Shown here piece after piece: positions 27,624-36,716 of a stretch of DNA of 64,000 nucleotides (its first letter is position 1; the number at the start of each line of letters is the position of its first letter). This DNA comes from a bacterium (GTDB lineage Bacteria; Desulfobacterota; Binatia; Binatales; Binataceae). The DNA lies in contig JADBKU010000031.1 in the NCBI GenBank assembly GCA_014896235.1, forward strand, positions 1 to 64,000. The letters are read 5' to 3'. The notes below the pieces were generated by a model. It was given only the letters and a program-made list of their open reading frames with translations, was not told where the DNA came from and did no database searches. The translations under genes and the position numbers were made by a program.

Positions 27624-27791
27624 CGCGCGCTCCTCCGGGCGCGGCCCCGCCGCCGCGCGTGACTTCTGATTACTCCGGCCGCGCGGATTTTCAAGCGAAT
27701 CGGCTCAAGCGGTTCACGCTTGCGAGATTGTGCTGTTCAGCGCCCGCGTGATAGACGGGTATTTCCGATCGCTTCGCGGAGGTCCGTCAAG

Positions 27792-28880
27792 ATGAACGAT
27801 CCGGCCGCTTCGGCAAAAATGGATTCCGCCGTCAAAGCCGACGCGTTTCATCAGGTGCTGGCGAAGATGGCCGCAGGCGAAAAACTCGATCCCGCGCTCT
27901 GGAACCGCTTCGTCGATGCGCAGAACGACGGCCTGCGCACGGGCCCCGCCGTCGGCTCGCGCGTGCCCGCTTTCGCCCTGCCCGACCAGAATGGCAAGCT
28001 TCGGACCCTGGCCGATCTCGCCGGCCCGAACGGCCTGCTGCTGGTCTTTACCCGCAGCGCCGATTGGTGACCCTACTGCCGCTCTCAGCTCGTCGAGCTG
28101 AACCGTTCGTTTGACGCGCTCAAGGAAAAGGGCGTCAATATCGCTGAAATCAGTTATGATTCGGAAGCTGTGATACACAATTTCGCCGCCGCCTATAACA
28201 TCCGCTACCCGATGCTTTCCGATCGCGGCAGCGCCGTGATCGAAAAGTTCGAAATCCTGAATCCGAACGTGCCCAAGGACGTTCGCTTCTACGGCATCCC
28301 GTTCCCCGGCCAGTATCTGCTCGCCGCCGACGGCACGGTGCGCGCCAAGCTGTTTCTCGACGACTATCAGGAACGGCCGACCGCGTCGGCGGTGCTGGTG
28401 GCGGATTTGGGCGGCGCCGCGGCGGGCCCGTCGGCCGAGGTCGGCGCCGGCGACGTGCGGGCGCGGATCGCGCTTTCCGCGTCGAGCACGTTCAGCGGCA
28501 ACCAGCTCGCCTTCTCGCTCGACGTTCAGGTCGCCCCCGGATGGCATATCTACGGCGAGCCGCTGCCTCAGGGCGAAGGGCTGACGCCGACCGCCGTCGT
28601 CTTCGACGGCGAGGTCGTATCGGCGCAGAACCTCGCGATGCCGAAGCCAACCCCGATGCGCTTCGCCGCGCTCAACGAGATCTATCCGGTTTACGAGGGC
28701 AACCTGCACGCCTCCGGAACGATCAGGCTCAAGCAGAAGCTCAAGCCGGGCGAATACAAAATCGGCGGCGTGTTCAACTATCAGGAATGCAACGATTCGA
28801 TCTGCAAAATGCCGCAGTCGTTGCGCTTCGAGCTGCCGATCACGATCGAACCGATGGTCCCGGCCGCCCCGAAAACCTGA
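27792..28880 (+). CDS. Selenocysteine-containing peroxiredoxin/thioredoxin-like domain fused to a DsbD-alpha-like domain, UGA-encoded Sec93
   Basis: The frame starts at ATG 27792, eight bases after a strong GGAGGT, and ends at 28880: 362 residues with one internal TGA at 28068-28070 (codon 93). The text LVFTRSADW-U-PYCRSQLVELN shows the UGA in the active-site position of AhpC/TSA-type or thioredoxin-like proteins, where relatives carry WCPYC; Cys96 gives a UxxC redox motif. Residues 1-210 are the redoxin fold (GSRVPAFALPDQNG, YGIPFPGQYLLAADG). Residues about 225-355 resemble the DsbD N-terminal alpha domain, ending in YQECNDSICKMP with Cys333 and Cys338 as the likely disulfide pair. No signal peptide is visible. 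A perfect stem with a G-first triloop follows the UGA. It is probably a peroxidase or thiol oxidoreductase with a built-in electron-accepting domain. Confidence 0.88.
28086..28100 (+). promoter_or_regulatory. Bacterial SECIS-like hairpin after the UGA of the redoxin gene
   Basis: CAGCTC and GAGCTG pair perfectly around the triloop GTC; a flanking T-A pair can extend the stem to seven. The loop starts 22 bases after the UGA and begins with G, exactly as required for SelB recognition in bacteria. The geometry matches the element in the GrdB-like gene. Confidence 0.8.
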
Positions 28881-28883
28881 CGA

Positions 28884-29017
28884 ATGAAATTATAGGTGGA
28901 AACTATATTGACCGTATTCACGACGCGAAAAGCGAGCAAGCGTATCGAGCCGCACGGAAGGCGCTTCTTGATAAGATCGCCCAAGCTGCTGGTGTCAACT
29001 TTTTGGACCTAAATTAG
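28884..29017 (+). other. Short AT-rich coding-like remnant
   Basis: Just after the selenoprotein stop, a frame shifted relative to it reads NEIIGGNYIDRIHDAKSEQA followed by YRAARKALLDKIAQAAGVNF and a TAG-terminated end. The base composition drops well below that of the neighbours. It has no start codon of its own in a good position and looks like the tail of a foreign gene left behind by a deletion. I cannot name it. Confidence 0.3.
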
Positions 29018-29093
29018 GTCAAAGTTTTCAAATAACTAGCGCGACGTCTCCCAAATAAATTTATACATGTTACTCTGGCTGGGCTTTGTCTGG

Positions 29094-29155
29094 ATGCCCG
29101 GATCAAGTCCGGGCATGACGGTCTTTTTGTCATTGCCGGGCCCAGACCCGGCAAT
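29094..29155. repeat. Pair of adjacent REP-like palindromes
   Basis: ATGCCCGGA-TCAAG-TCCGGGCAT (29094-29116) and ATTGCCGGG-CCCAGA-CCCGGCAAT (29132-29155) are two similar 9-bp stems 15 bases apart. The sequence type is that of dispersed intergenic palindromes common in proteobacterial genomes. Apart from the remnant and this pair, the 28881-29284 gap holds nothing I can identify. Confidence 0.65.
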
Positions 29156-29284
29156 CCACCTTCGTGAGGTTATTTGCGAGACCTCACACCAGGACGACTT
29201 GGATAAATAAAATTTCTTGGCGAAATGAATTCAGGCGTGCTTCTTCGCACTACCGGAATCCGAAATTCCTACTTATCCATGAAT

Positions 29285-30742
29285 TTACGCGCACATCGGT
29301 GGGCGGAGCGAGGACCAGGGCGACGCCGCTTCCAGTTGCGCCGCAGCCTTGAGCAGCAAATCCTCGCGGCCGTAGCGCGCGACGAACTGCACTCCTATCG
29401 GCAATCCTTCCGCCGTCATATGCAGCGGGAGCGAGATCGCCGGCAGACCGGCGATATTCCACGGTACGGTAAAGACGCTCATCTGATTCAGCCGCGCGCC
29501 CGCCGCGCCCGGCTTTTCGTTCGCGCTGACCTTGAAATGTCCGTGCCTTGGAGCCGGCGTCGGCGTGGTCGGCGTGACCAACAGATCGAATTCGCCCTCC
29601 GCGAACCAGTTCGCGACCGCGCGCGAAAATTCGTTGAACCAATCGCACGCCGCCAGATAGTCGGGCGCGCTCACGCGGCGGCCGCGCTCGATCAAAAACC
29701 ACGTCCATGGATCGAAATCATCCGCGGTCAGCGCCCGGCCCAGCATCTCGGCCGCCGTCGCCGCCTGCCGCGCCTCGCCCGCCGCCACCACCCGGCCAAA
29801 GGCCGAATTGATGCGTGAATCGTCGAGCGCGGACGGATAGTTCGCTTCCACGCGATGGCCAAGGCTCGCCATCAGCAGGCCCGCCTTCGCGACCGCCGCC
29901 GCGGCTTCGGCGTCCAGTCCCGGATGGAACCGCGGCGCGCGATCCATCAGACCGACGCGCAACTTCTCCGGCGGATCCGCAAATGTTGCGGCGAACGGAC
30001 GGGTCGGCGGCGGCGCCATCCACGGATCGCCCGGCATATAGCCGCTCACGGCGTCAAGCGCCGCCGCCGTATCGCGCACGCTTCGCGCGACCACTCCTTC
30101 TTCGCAGAGTCCATGCCAGAAGTCGGCATGGGCCGGGCCGAGCGAAGTGCGCCCGCGTGACGGTTTCAGTCCGACCAGTCCGCAGAACGCCGCCGGAATC
30201 CGAATCGAGCCGCCAGCGTCGTTGGCGTGCGCGATCGGCACGAGCCGCGCCGCGACCGCCGCGGCTGCTCCACCGCTGGAACCGCCAGAGGCGTGGCCGT
30301 GTTTCCATGGATTATGCGTCGCGCCCCACGCCGCCGTCTCGGTCGAAAGCGACACGCCCCATTCAGGCACCGTGGTCTGGCCGACCGAAATCAAACCGGC
30401 AGCGCGGAACTTGGCGGCGACGTACGAGGTCGTCCGCGCCGTCATCGCGGCGTCTTTGAACGGCTTCCATCCCCAGCTGAACGGCTCGCCCGCGACCGTC
30501 TGGATCAGGTCCTTCATCAGGAATGGCGCGCCGGCGAAGGGCGCCGACGCGCTCCCCCGGACTGACGCCGCTTCCGCGCGAGCGCGTTCGTAGCGCGGAA
30601 AGATCACGCAGTTGAGCGCGGGATTCAGCCGTTCGATCCGGTCGATCGCCGCGTCCACCAGTTCCCGCGCGGAAATTTCGCCGGACGCGACCAGCGCGGC
30701 CTGCGCCGTCGCGTCGAGATTCGCCAATTCCGCCGCCGCCAT
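29285..30742 (-). CDS. Amidase (amidase signature family)
   Basis: 485 residues. Catalytic Lys in PFLMKDLIQTVAG near residue 74, ASGGSSGGAAAAVAARL near 152, and the Ser nucleophile in NDAGGSIRIPAAFCG near 178 are in order. It is a paralogue, not a copy, of the amidase at 26214. The gene lies 18 bases downstream of the amidohydrolase at 30761 on the same strand, so the two are almost certainly one operon. An amide released or rearranged by one may be a substrate of the other (inference). Confidence 0.93.
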   Translation of the reverse strand: MAAAELANLDATAQAALVASGEISARELVDAAIDRIERLNPALNCVIFPRYERARAEAASVRGSASAPFAGAPFLMKDLIQTVAGEPFSWGWKPFKDAAMTARTTSYVAAKFRAAGLISVGQTTVPEWGVSLSTETAAWGATHNPWKHGHASGGSSGGAAAAVAARLVPIAHANDAGGSIRIPAAFCGLVGLKPSRGRTSLGPAHADFWHGLCEEGVVARSVRDTAAALDAVSGYMPGDPWMAPPPTRPFAATFADPPEKLRVGLMDRAPRFHPGLDAEAAAAVAKAGLLMASLGHRVEANYPSALDDSRINSAFGRVVAAGEARQAATAAEMLGRALTADDFDPWTWFLIERGRRVSAPDYLAACDWFNEFSRAVANWFAEGEFDLLVTPTTPTPAPRHGHFKVSANEKPGAAGARLNQMSVFTVPWNIAGLPAISLPLHMTAEGLPIGVQFVARYGREDLLLKAAAQLEAASPWSSLRPPMCA

Positions 30743-30760
30743 CGCGCGCCGCCTCTTCGC

Positions 30761-31957
30761 TCAGAGCAGGTTGTAGGCGCGGGCGACATTCTCGCCAAGA
30801 ATTCCGCGCCGTCCCGATTCGGTCATCGGCTTGACCATCTCGGCCAGCTCTTCGAGGTAATTTCCTGGATGGTCAGGATGGGGATAATCGCTGGCCCAGA
30901 AAAATTTGTTCTCGCCGACGTGTTGCATCATCGCCGCAATCGTCCGTTCGTCGGGATCGGCCGAGATGAAGCATCGCTCCTTGAAATAGTAAGACGGCTT
31001 TTCCTTCAGCCGCACGTTCTGCGCGATCGTCGTGCCGGTGAAGATCGCGTCGGCGCGGTCCAGGAAATAGCCGATCCATCCCGCGCCCGATTCGAGCACG
31101 ACCACTTTGAGCTTCGGAAAACGGTCGAATACGCCGTACTGGAAGAACGTGGCGAAGGCGTGCTGCACGCCCTGCGCCGCGAACAGGTCGTAGTACCATG
31201 CCGCCCAGCCGAAATTGTCGAAGCGATGATGCACGCCGAAGGCGGGCGGCTCGAGCGTCGGATGGATCGCGACCGGCACGCCGTGGTCCTGCGCGATCGC
31301 GAAGATCCGATCGTGCGCCGGATCGGCGTGCGGCCGGCGCGAAATCGTGAACGGCGCGAAGAAGGCGCCCTTGCATCCATCTTTAACCGCGCGTTCCAGC
31401 TCGCGCGCGGCTTCGTCGGGGTCGCCGAGCGAAAGATGCGCGATCGGCACGAGCCGCCCGCCCGAATCGCGGCAGAAATCCGCGATCCAGCGGTTGTAGG
31501 CGCGCGCGTACGCGGCGGACAACTCCGCGTCCATCGTTTCGCATTCCCACAAAAGCCCGATCGTCGGATAGAGGATCGATTTCGCCATCCCCTCCTTGTC
31601 CAGCAGTTGCAGCCGCTCCTTCATGTCCATCGTGCCGAACGCGGCGCCCTTGAGGTAAGTGTCCTCAGGCTTGGGCTTTTCGTAGCGCAGTTCCGCCGCG
31701 CGGCCGGCGTTGACGAATTCTTCGCGGCGGCGGCGCGCCTCGGCCACCTGCTTGCCCATCCCGCCCAGCGTGCCGAGCTGGCCTTGTCGCGTCTGCCTGG
31801 CCCGATTGCCCGCGACTTCCAGATACTCGTAGCCGTCGTCGCCGACTTTGATTTGAATCGCGCGGTCGCGATATTTCGCCTCGAGATACTTGAGCCACAG
31901 GTCGGGCGGTTCCAGGATATGGCCGTCGGCGTCGATCACCAGCGCTTCGCTTCGCAT
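30761..31957 (-). CDS. Amidohydrolase-2 family protein
   Basis: 398 residues. ALVIDADGHILEPPDLW gives the first metal pair, VPVAIHPTLEPPAF near residue 237 the middle His, and FFWASDYPHPDHPG near residue 350 the catalytic Asp and downstream His. It belongs to the same broad family as the proteins at 15894 and 23141. It is the upstream gene of a two-gene set with an amidase, 18 bases apart. Many relatives of this length are found in degraders of aromatic compounds, but the reaction cannot be assigned. Confidence 0.9.
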   Translation of the reverse strand: MRSEALVIDADGHILEPPDLWLKYLEAKYRDRAIQIKVGDDGYEYLEVAGNRARQTRQGQLGTLGGMGKQVAEARRRREEFVNAGRAAELRYEKPKPEDTYLKGAAFGTMDMKERLQLLDKEGMAKSILYPTIGLLWECETMDAELSAAYARAYNRWIADFCRDSGGRLVPIAHLSLGDPDEAARELERAVKDGCKGAFFAPFTISRRPHADPAHDRIFAIAQDHGVPVAIHPTLEPPAFGVHHRFDNFGWAAWYYDLFAAQGVQHAFATFFQYGVFDRFPKLKVVVLESGAGWIGYFLDRADAIFTGTTIAQNVRLKEKPSYYFKERCFISADPDERTIAAMMQHVGENKFFWASDYPHPDHPGNYLEELAEMVKPMTESGRRGILGENVARAYNLL

Positions 31958-32054
31958 CGCAATTGCTCCGTCATTGATTAGTCGATATCCCAGTGTATCC
32001 AGTTTAATACCCAGTCGCTCGATTAAATTCTTATTTATGCGAATTGCCGTTCGA

Positions 32055-32972
32055 TCAGAATAGCGCGAGCGGATTCACCGGCGACGCGGTCGCGCGTTCC
32101 AGAATCAACGGCGCCATCGTGAACAGGAATTCATAGCGATGGTGTTTTTCGCAGGCCGCGGCGAGCGCTTCGAAATCGGCGTTGTCGATCAGATGCACGC
32201 CCATCATCACCAGCGTTCCGATATGGATCGGCAGGCCCAGGTCGGCGCCGTACGGACTCGGCACGGCGTCGCTGACGGCGTCGCATCCGAGCACCGCGAT
32301 CTTCCGCTCATGGAGCCATTCGAGGCACGACGCGTCGAGGCCGGGCAGGCCCTCGCGGCGGGGATCCCAGGCGCCCTTGACGGCTTTGCGGCGATGGCGT
32401 CCGGTTCGAATCAGGAGCACGTCGCCCTCCGCGACGCTGACGCCGGCGCCGAGTTTTTCGGCGGCTTCGAGATCTTCGGGAAAAATCAGCTCGCCCGGAT
32501 CCAGCCATTCGACCTTGCGCGCCCGCGCTATATCCAGCATCACGCCCCGGCTCATGATTCCGTCGCGCGTGACGTCGATAGCACATCGCTTGGCGCCGAA
32601 GCGGCCGACTTCCTGCTCGCTGAAACCGTTGTACATCTTGCCCTGCCAGAAGACGTGGCAGAGCGCGTCGAGATGGGTGAAGGCCATCCCGTGCGGCGCG
32701 ATCGCGAAGTAATCCAGCGACGCGATTCCCGGCGGCCCCGCATGCAGCATCATGTGGGTCACGGGCTGCGGATTGTCGGGCGTAGTCCTGGTCGAGAGCG
32801 GCTGCGCCAGCGACGCTATATCGCCGGTTTTGGCGAGCGTGGCGGCGTGCGCGCGTTTTTTAGCCGTGATGAAGTTAAGCGCGCCGCGCTCGTCGTCTTT
32901 GCCCCATCGCCCCCAGTTGCTGATTTTTTCGTAGAGTGAACGAACTTGCTGGACAGTCAATCGCGGTTGCAT
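32055..32972 (-). CDS. Cyclase-family metal-dependent hydrolase (kynurenine formamidase-like)
   Basis: 305 residues. The signature HGMAFTHLDALCHVFWQGK near residue 98 is the HxGTHxDxxxH metal site in the variant form found in larger members; DVLLIRTGRHRR near 205 and a late GADLGLPIHIGTLV complete the fold. Enzymes of this class open lactones or hydrolyse formamides and cyclic amides. It lies 98 bases upstream of the amidohydrolase/amidase pair, in the same direction, and may be the first gene of that catabolic unit. Confidence 0.88.
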   Translation of the reverse strand: MQPRLTVQQVRSLYEKISNWGRWGKDDERGALNFITAKKRAHAATLAKTGDIASLAQPLSTRTTPDNPQPVTHMMLHAGPPGIASLDYFAIAPHGMAFTHLDALCHVFWQGKMYNGFSEQEVGRFGAKRCAIDVTRDGIMSRGVMLDIARARKVEWLDPGELIFPEDLEAAEKLGAGVSVAEGDVLLIRTGRHRRKAVKGAWDPRREGLPGLDASCLEWLHERKIAVLGCDAVSDAVPSPYGADLGLPIHIGTLVMMGVHLIDNADFEALAAACEKHHRYEFLFTMAPLILERATASPVNPLALF

Positions 32973-33194
32973 GAATGCACTCTCCCTGGTGGCGCTTCAT
33001 CAGTTGACGAACCGCGACAGGACCGGCCGGTCCGCAACGGTTCGCGACGCGCCGCGCGGCCATCGGGATTTCCGGCGGCGGCGGGCGTACGTGTATGCTT
33101 CGGCGTATAGCACGGCGCGGGCGACGGCGGTCAACCGGCGGACGGCGCGGGGCGCCGCGGGACGGCTCGGGACAGGCCGGGGCATCGAGGGCGG

Positions 33195-34742
33195 ATGGCG
33201 GATTTGAGCAACAAGGATCGCGAGGCGGCGCGCCTCTATCACGAGGTGACGAAACATTCGTACACCAGCGTTCGCTCGAATCCGCATCGTTTGGATTGGG
33301 ATAATCGTCCGTTCCAGTACAAGATTTATCCGGCTGCGGGGTCGCTCGCGATGCCGCGTGAGCTGGAATTGCCGTCGGCGGCGACCGCCGCGGCGATCGC
33401 GGGCCGCGCCGGGACGGCAGGCGGCGCCGATCGGACGGCCGATCTTGAAGAGATAACGCGACTTTTATTCTGCACAGGCGGGCTTACGCGCAGCCGGACC
33501 GTCAACGGCGAGGAGTACCATTTCCGGGCCGCGGCGTCGGCCGGCGCGCTCTATCCGATTGAAATTTATCTTGCGGCGGGCGACGTCGATGGCGTCGAGC
33601 CGGGGCTGTATCATTTTTCGCCGGCCGACCTGAAGCTGCGCGGACTCCGGCGCGGCGATTGGCGCGGCTATCTGGCGGAGGCGGCGGGGTGCGACGACCT
33701 TCGGCAATCGCGGGCTATATTGATTTTTTCGGCGATATTTTGGCGCAGCGCCTGGAAATATCGCGCACGCGCCTGGCGTTATTGCTTCTGGGACGCCGGC
33801 ACGATGCTCGCGAATTTGCTCGCCGTCGCCAGCGCCGACGGAATTTCTGCTGAAATCATTACGCTTTTTGCCGACGCGCCGGTGGAGCGGCTGCTCGACG
33901 TGGATGGCGACCGCGAAGGCGTCGTATGTCTGGCGGCGCTCGGACGTGTACCGGACGCGCCCGCGGCGCCATTTGGCGCCACTCCACCGCCCTCCATCGG
34001 CCTTGACACGCTCCCGTTGTCGGCGAATGAAGTCGTCTACGACGATCTCGTCAAGATGCATCGCGCCTCGCGCCTCGACTCGCCGGGCGCGGCCGCGGAA
34101 CTTCGCGGAGCGCGTCTGCCGCCCGCCGACGCCGGCGGCGCCGCGCCGGTGATGCTCGAACCGCTTCGGGACGACGAGACGTCGGAATTGGGCGCTACGA
34201 TTCTGCGCCGCGGTTCAACCCGGGAGTTCGCGCGCGAAGCGATCGACGGAACCGAGCTGGCGACAATTCTGGCGACAGCGACGGCGCCAATTCCGGGCGA
34301 TTTTCTGCCGCTGGTCGAACCGTTCCTGATCGTCAATGCGGTCGACGGACTGGATGCGGGCGTTTATCGCTTCCATCGCGCGGCCGGCAATCTTGAGTTG
34401 CTGCGCGCCGGAGAATTTCGCGGCGAGGCGGGCTATTTGTGCCTTGAGCAGCCGCTTGGATCGGATTGCAGCGCGCTCATTTGTTACATGATGCGGCTGG
34501 ACGACGTGCTGGAGGCGTTCGGAAATCGCGGTTATCGGATGGCGCATCTGGAGGCCGGAGTGCTCGGCGGCCGCGCCTACCTGGCGGCGTACTCGATAGG
34601 TCGCGGCGCGACTGGCCTGACGTTTTACGACGACGACGCATCTAAGTTCTTCTCGCCCGACGATCCCGCGTGGTCGCCGCTGCTGATGCTCGCGGTCGGC
34701 GCGCCAAAGCGCCGGGTCAATCGCGACTCCGACGACGGCTGA
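33195..34742 (+). CDS. SagB/ThcOx-family nitroreductase-like dehydrogenase, two-domain
   Basis: 515 residues with two nitroreductase-like halves. The first (about 70-260) has LLFCTGGLTRSRTVNGEEYHFR and RAAASAGALYPIEIYL, the classic SagB FMN-binding stretch; the second (about 330-500) begins with RRGSTREFAREAIDGTELA and repeats the fold in reduced form. SagB-type enzymes oxidise azolines in ribosomal peptides to azoles with FMN; stand-alone ThcOx-like copies of unknown function are also common in soil bacteria. No cyclodehydratase (YcaO), E1-like protein or precursor peptide gene is visible nearby, so the peptide role is uncertain. It is divergent from the cyclase. Confidence 0.85.
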   Translation: MADLSNKDREAARLYHEVTKHSYTSVRSNPHRLDWDNRPFQYKIYPAAGSLAMPRELELPSAATAAAIAGRAGTAGGADRTADLEEITRLLFCTGGLTRSRTVNGEEYHFRAAASAGALYPIEIYLAAGDVDGVEPGLYHFSPADLKLRGLRRGDWRGYLAEAAGCDDLRQSRAILIFSAIFWRSAWKYRARAWRYCFWDAGTMLANLLAVASADGISAEIITLFADAPVERLLDVDGDREGVVCLAALGRVPDAPAAPFGATPPPSIGLDTLPLSANEVVYDDLVKMHRASRLDSPGAAAELRGARLPPADAGGAAPVMLEPLRDDETSELGATILRRGSTREFAREAIDGTELATILATATAPIPGDFLPLVEPFLIVNAVDGLDAGVYRFHRAAGNLELLRAGEFRGEAGYLCLEQPLGSDCSALICYMMRLDDVLEAFGNRGYRMAHLEAGVLGGRAYLAAYSIGRGATGLTFYDDDASKFFSPDDPAWSPLLMLAVGAPKRRVNRDSDDG

Positions 34743-35000
34743 TTTGCGCCTCGCGAATCGAACGGAGCGCCGCATTTCGCTTGCATGCGAACGGACGAGC
34801 GATTCGGCGCCCAGCAAATAATCATCTCATGACGCAGTGCTCGCATCGCAGGCAGTGAAAATTGCACGGGTGAGAAATTAGTCCAAGATTGCTTACGACT
34901 TTCGTATGGCATCGGGCTTGCTGACGGCCTCCTTACCGGCGTCCCTGCGGCTTGGGGACAATTTCGGTGTCCGCACTGCGGATAGAGACAAGGAGGAGAG

Positions 35001-36674
35001 ATGGCTGCAACACCCGAAACACCCAAGATGCAAGCAACGCTTGGGTTGACCGGAGTGACGGTCAACGCGATGGCGTTGATCGCACCGGGAGCGTTCCTAT
35101 GGATCACGTTCGTCATTCAGGCCGGCTACGTGTTTCCATCGGGGCTGGCTATGTGGGCCGGAATATTCGTCGCGTTGGCGCTCGCCTATGCGACCGCGCT
35201 TTCGTACTCGGAACTGGCGAAGCTGTATCCCGGCGCCGGCAGTTCCTATTTGTTCGCCGAACAGGCGTTCCTTAACACGACGCGCGCATACAAATTTTCC
35301 CGGATCGCCAAGTTCGTAATCGGCTGGGCGTCGCATCTTTACTACTGGGTTTATCCCGCGGTGATGGTCGCGACGATGGGCGTGCTGATCGGCTACATAT
35401 TCGGCACGCTATGCCCAAGTATGATGAACAGCACGGTGCCGGGGCCGCTGTTCATGGCGGTAGTCGCGGTGGTCTTTTCCTACGTTGTCGCGTATATCGC
35501 GTTTCGCGGAGTTTCCGGATCGACCAACGTCAATATCGCGATCAACGCGATTCAGATCGCGGCGCTGATCTTCTTCGGCGCGCTGGCGATCGCCTACCGC
35601 GTCGGCCATCCTGAAGGCTCGGCCGGCCTTGGCTTCGACGCCAACGGCAACGTGATCACGACCACGCTGCACTACACGCTGACCGGCGACAACCCGGCCC
35701 ATCCGAGCGCCTGGTCGGTGATTGCGCCGCACAACATCTCGTGGACGATGCTGCAGGCGACGATCGCGATTCTGCTGCTGGTCGGCTTCGAATCGGTCAC
35801 GGCGATGGGCGAGGAGGCCAAGAACCCGAAGCGCGATATTCCGCGCGCGGTGCTGCTCTCGCTGACCATCCAGGGCCTCATCTGTTACATGTTCGAGTAC
35901 TTCGCGGCCAACTATTTCATGAGCAGCGCCTACAGCCTGAAGGCAGCGAGCGGATCGGCCGCTCCGATCGGCGACATGATGACCCTGGTCGGCGACGCGC
36001 TGCTGGGCGGACACGGCCAGGCGTTCATGTTGATCGAGGCGTTCACAGTTTTCCTCGCCTTGATCGGCACGACCTTGAGCTGCATCAACACCGGCGCGCG
36101 CGTGACCTACGCGATGGGCCGCGACGAGGAAGTGCCCGAGCACTTCGGATTGCTGCACGGCGAGAAGCTGACGCCGCATCGCGCGATCTGGACGCTGGCG
36201 GGAATTTCGGCGGTGCTGGGCGGGCTTGCGGCGCTGACCTTCTTCACTGGCGGTTCGGCTCCGACCGACGACGTGATGAAAACGCTGCCGCACAACATCT
36301 GGTACGCGATCGGACTCGGCTCGAACGCCACCCTGTCGGCGCTGCCCAACGGCTTGCTGACGGTGACGCTGCTGTCGAACTTCGGCACCTTCGTGCTCTA
36401 CGGCCTGACCAATATCGTTTGCATCGTCGCCTTCAAAGAACATCGCGAGTTCCATGGCTTCAAGCACATGGTGGTGCCGATCTTCGGCGCCTTCGCCAAC
36501 TTCGCGTGCCTCGCGTTCTACATCATCGGACCGCTGGAAGGCCTCGGTAGCTGGAAGGAACCGATTATCGCGGTGGTGCTGTCGGCGGTATGGGGCTTGT
36601 ACGGCGCGATCTACTTCATGCGAAATTCGAAGAGGAAGGGAAAAGATACGATCCTTGTCGCCAAGCCGGCCTGA
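35001..36674 (+). CDS. APC-superfamily amino-acid permease
   Basis: 557 residues, about twelve to fourteen hydrophobic helices. GLTGVTVNAMALIAPGAFLW at the start matches the first helix of the APC family, with YSELAKLYPGAGSSYLFAEQ near residue 75 in the region of the substrate-binding loop and GEEAKNPKRDIPRA near residue 275, a hallmark of these permeases. A strong AAGGAGGAG ribosome site precedes the ATG. A perfect terminator lies 42 bases after the stop, so the gene is a single transcription unit or ends one. Substrate is likely an amino acid or amine. Confidence 0.92.
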   Translation: MAATPETPKMQATLGLTGVTVNAMALIAPGAFLWITFVIQAGYVFPSGLAMWAGIFVALALAYATALSYSELAKLYPGAGSSYLFAEQAFLNTTRAYKFSRIAKFVIGWASHLYYWVYPAVMVATMGVLIGYIFGTLCPSMMNSTVPGPLFMAVVAVVFSYVVAYIAFRGVSGSTNVNIAINAIQIAALIFFGALAIAYRVGHPEGSAGLGFDANGNVITTTLHYTLTGDNPAHPSAWSVIAPHNISWTMLQATIAILLLVGFESVTAMGEEAKNPKRDIPRAVLLSLTIQGLICYMFEYFAANYFMSSAYSLKAASGSAAPIGDMMTLVGDALLGGHGQAFMLIEAFTVFLALIGTTLSCINTGARVTYAMGRDEEVPEHFGLLHGEKLTPHRAIWTLAGISAVLGGLAALTFFTGGSAPTDDVMKTLPHNIWYAIGLGSNATLSALPNGLLTVTLLSNFGTFVLYGLTNIVCIVAFKEHREFHGFKHMVVPIFGAFANFACLAFYIIGPLEGLGSWKEPIIAVVLSAVWGLYGAIYFMRNSKRKGKDTILVAKPA

Positions 36675-36716
36675 AGCCGCTACGCGGCAATCGGGACTCG
36701 GTTTGAGGATGAGACA

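Noticed and set aside
26001-27662. 553-residue Arg-rich open frame opposite the amidase
   Set aside because: More than a quarter of its residues are Arg, typical of a frame antisense to a GC-rich gene; the amidase on the other strand has all catalytic motifs.
12603-28070. General reassignment of TGA as a sense codon in this organism
   Set aside because: Ordinary genes in the window end with TGA (for example the SagB-like, permease and phosphatase genes), so the two internal TGAs must be read by a local signal.
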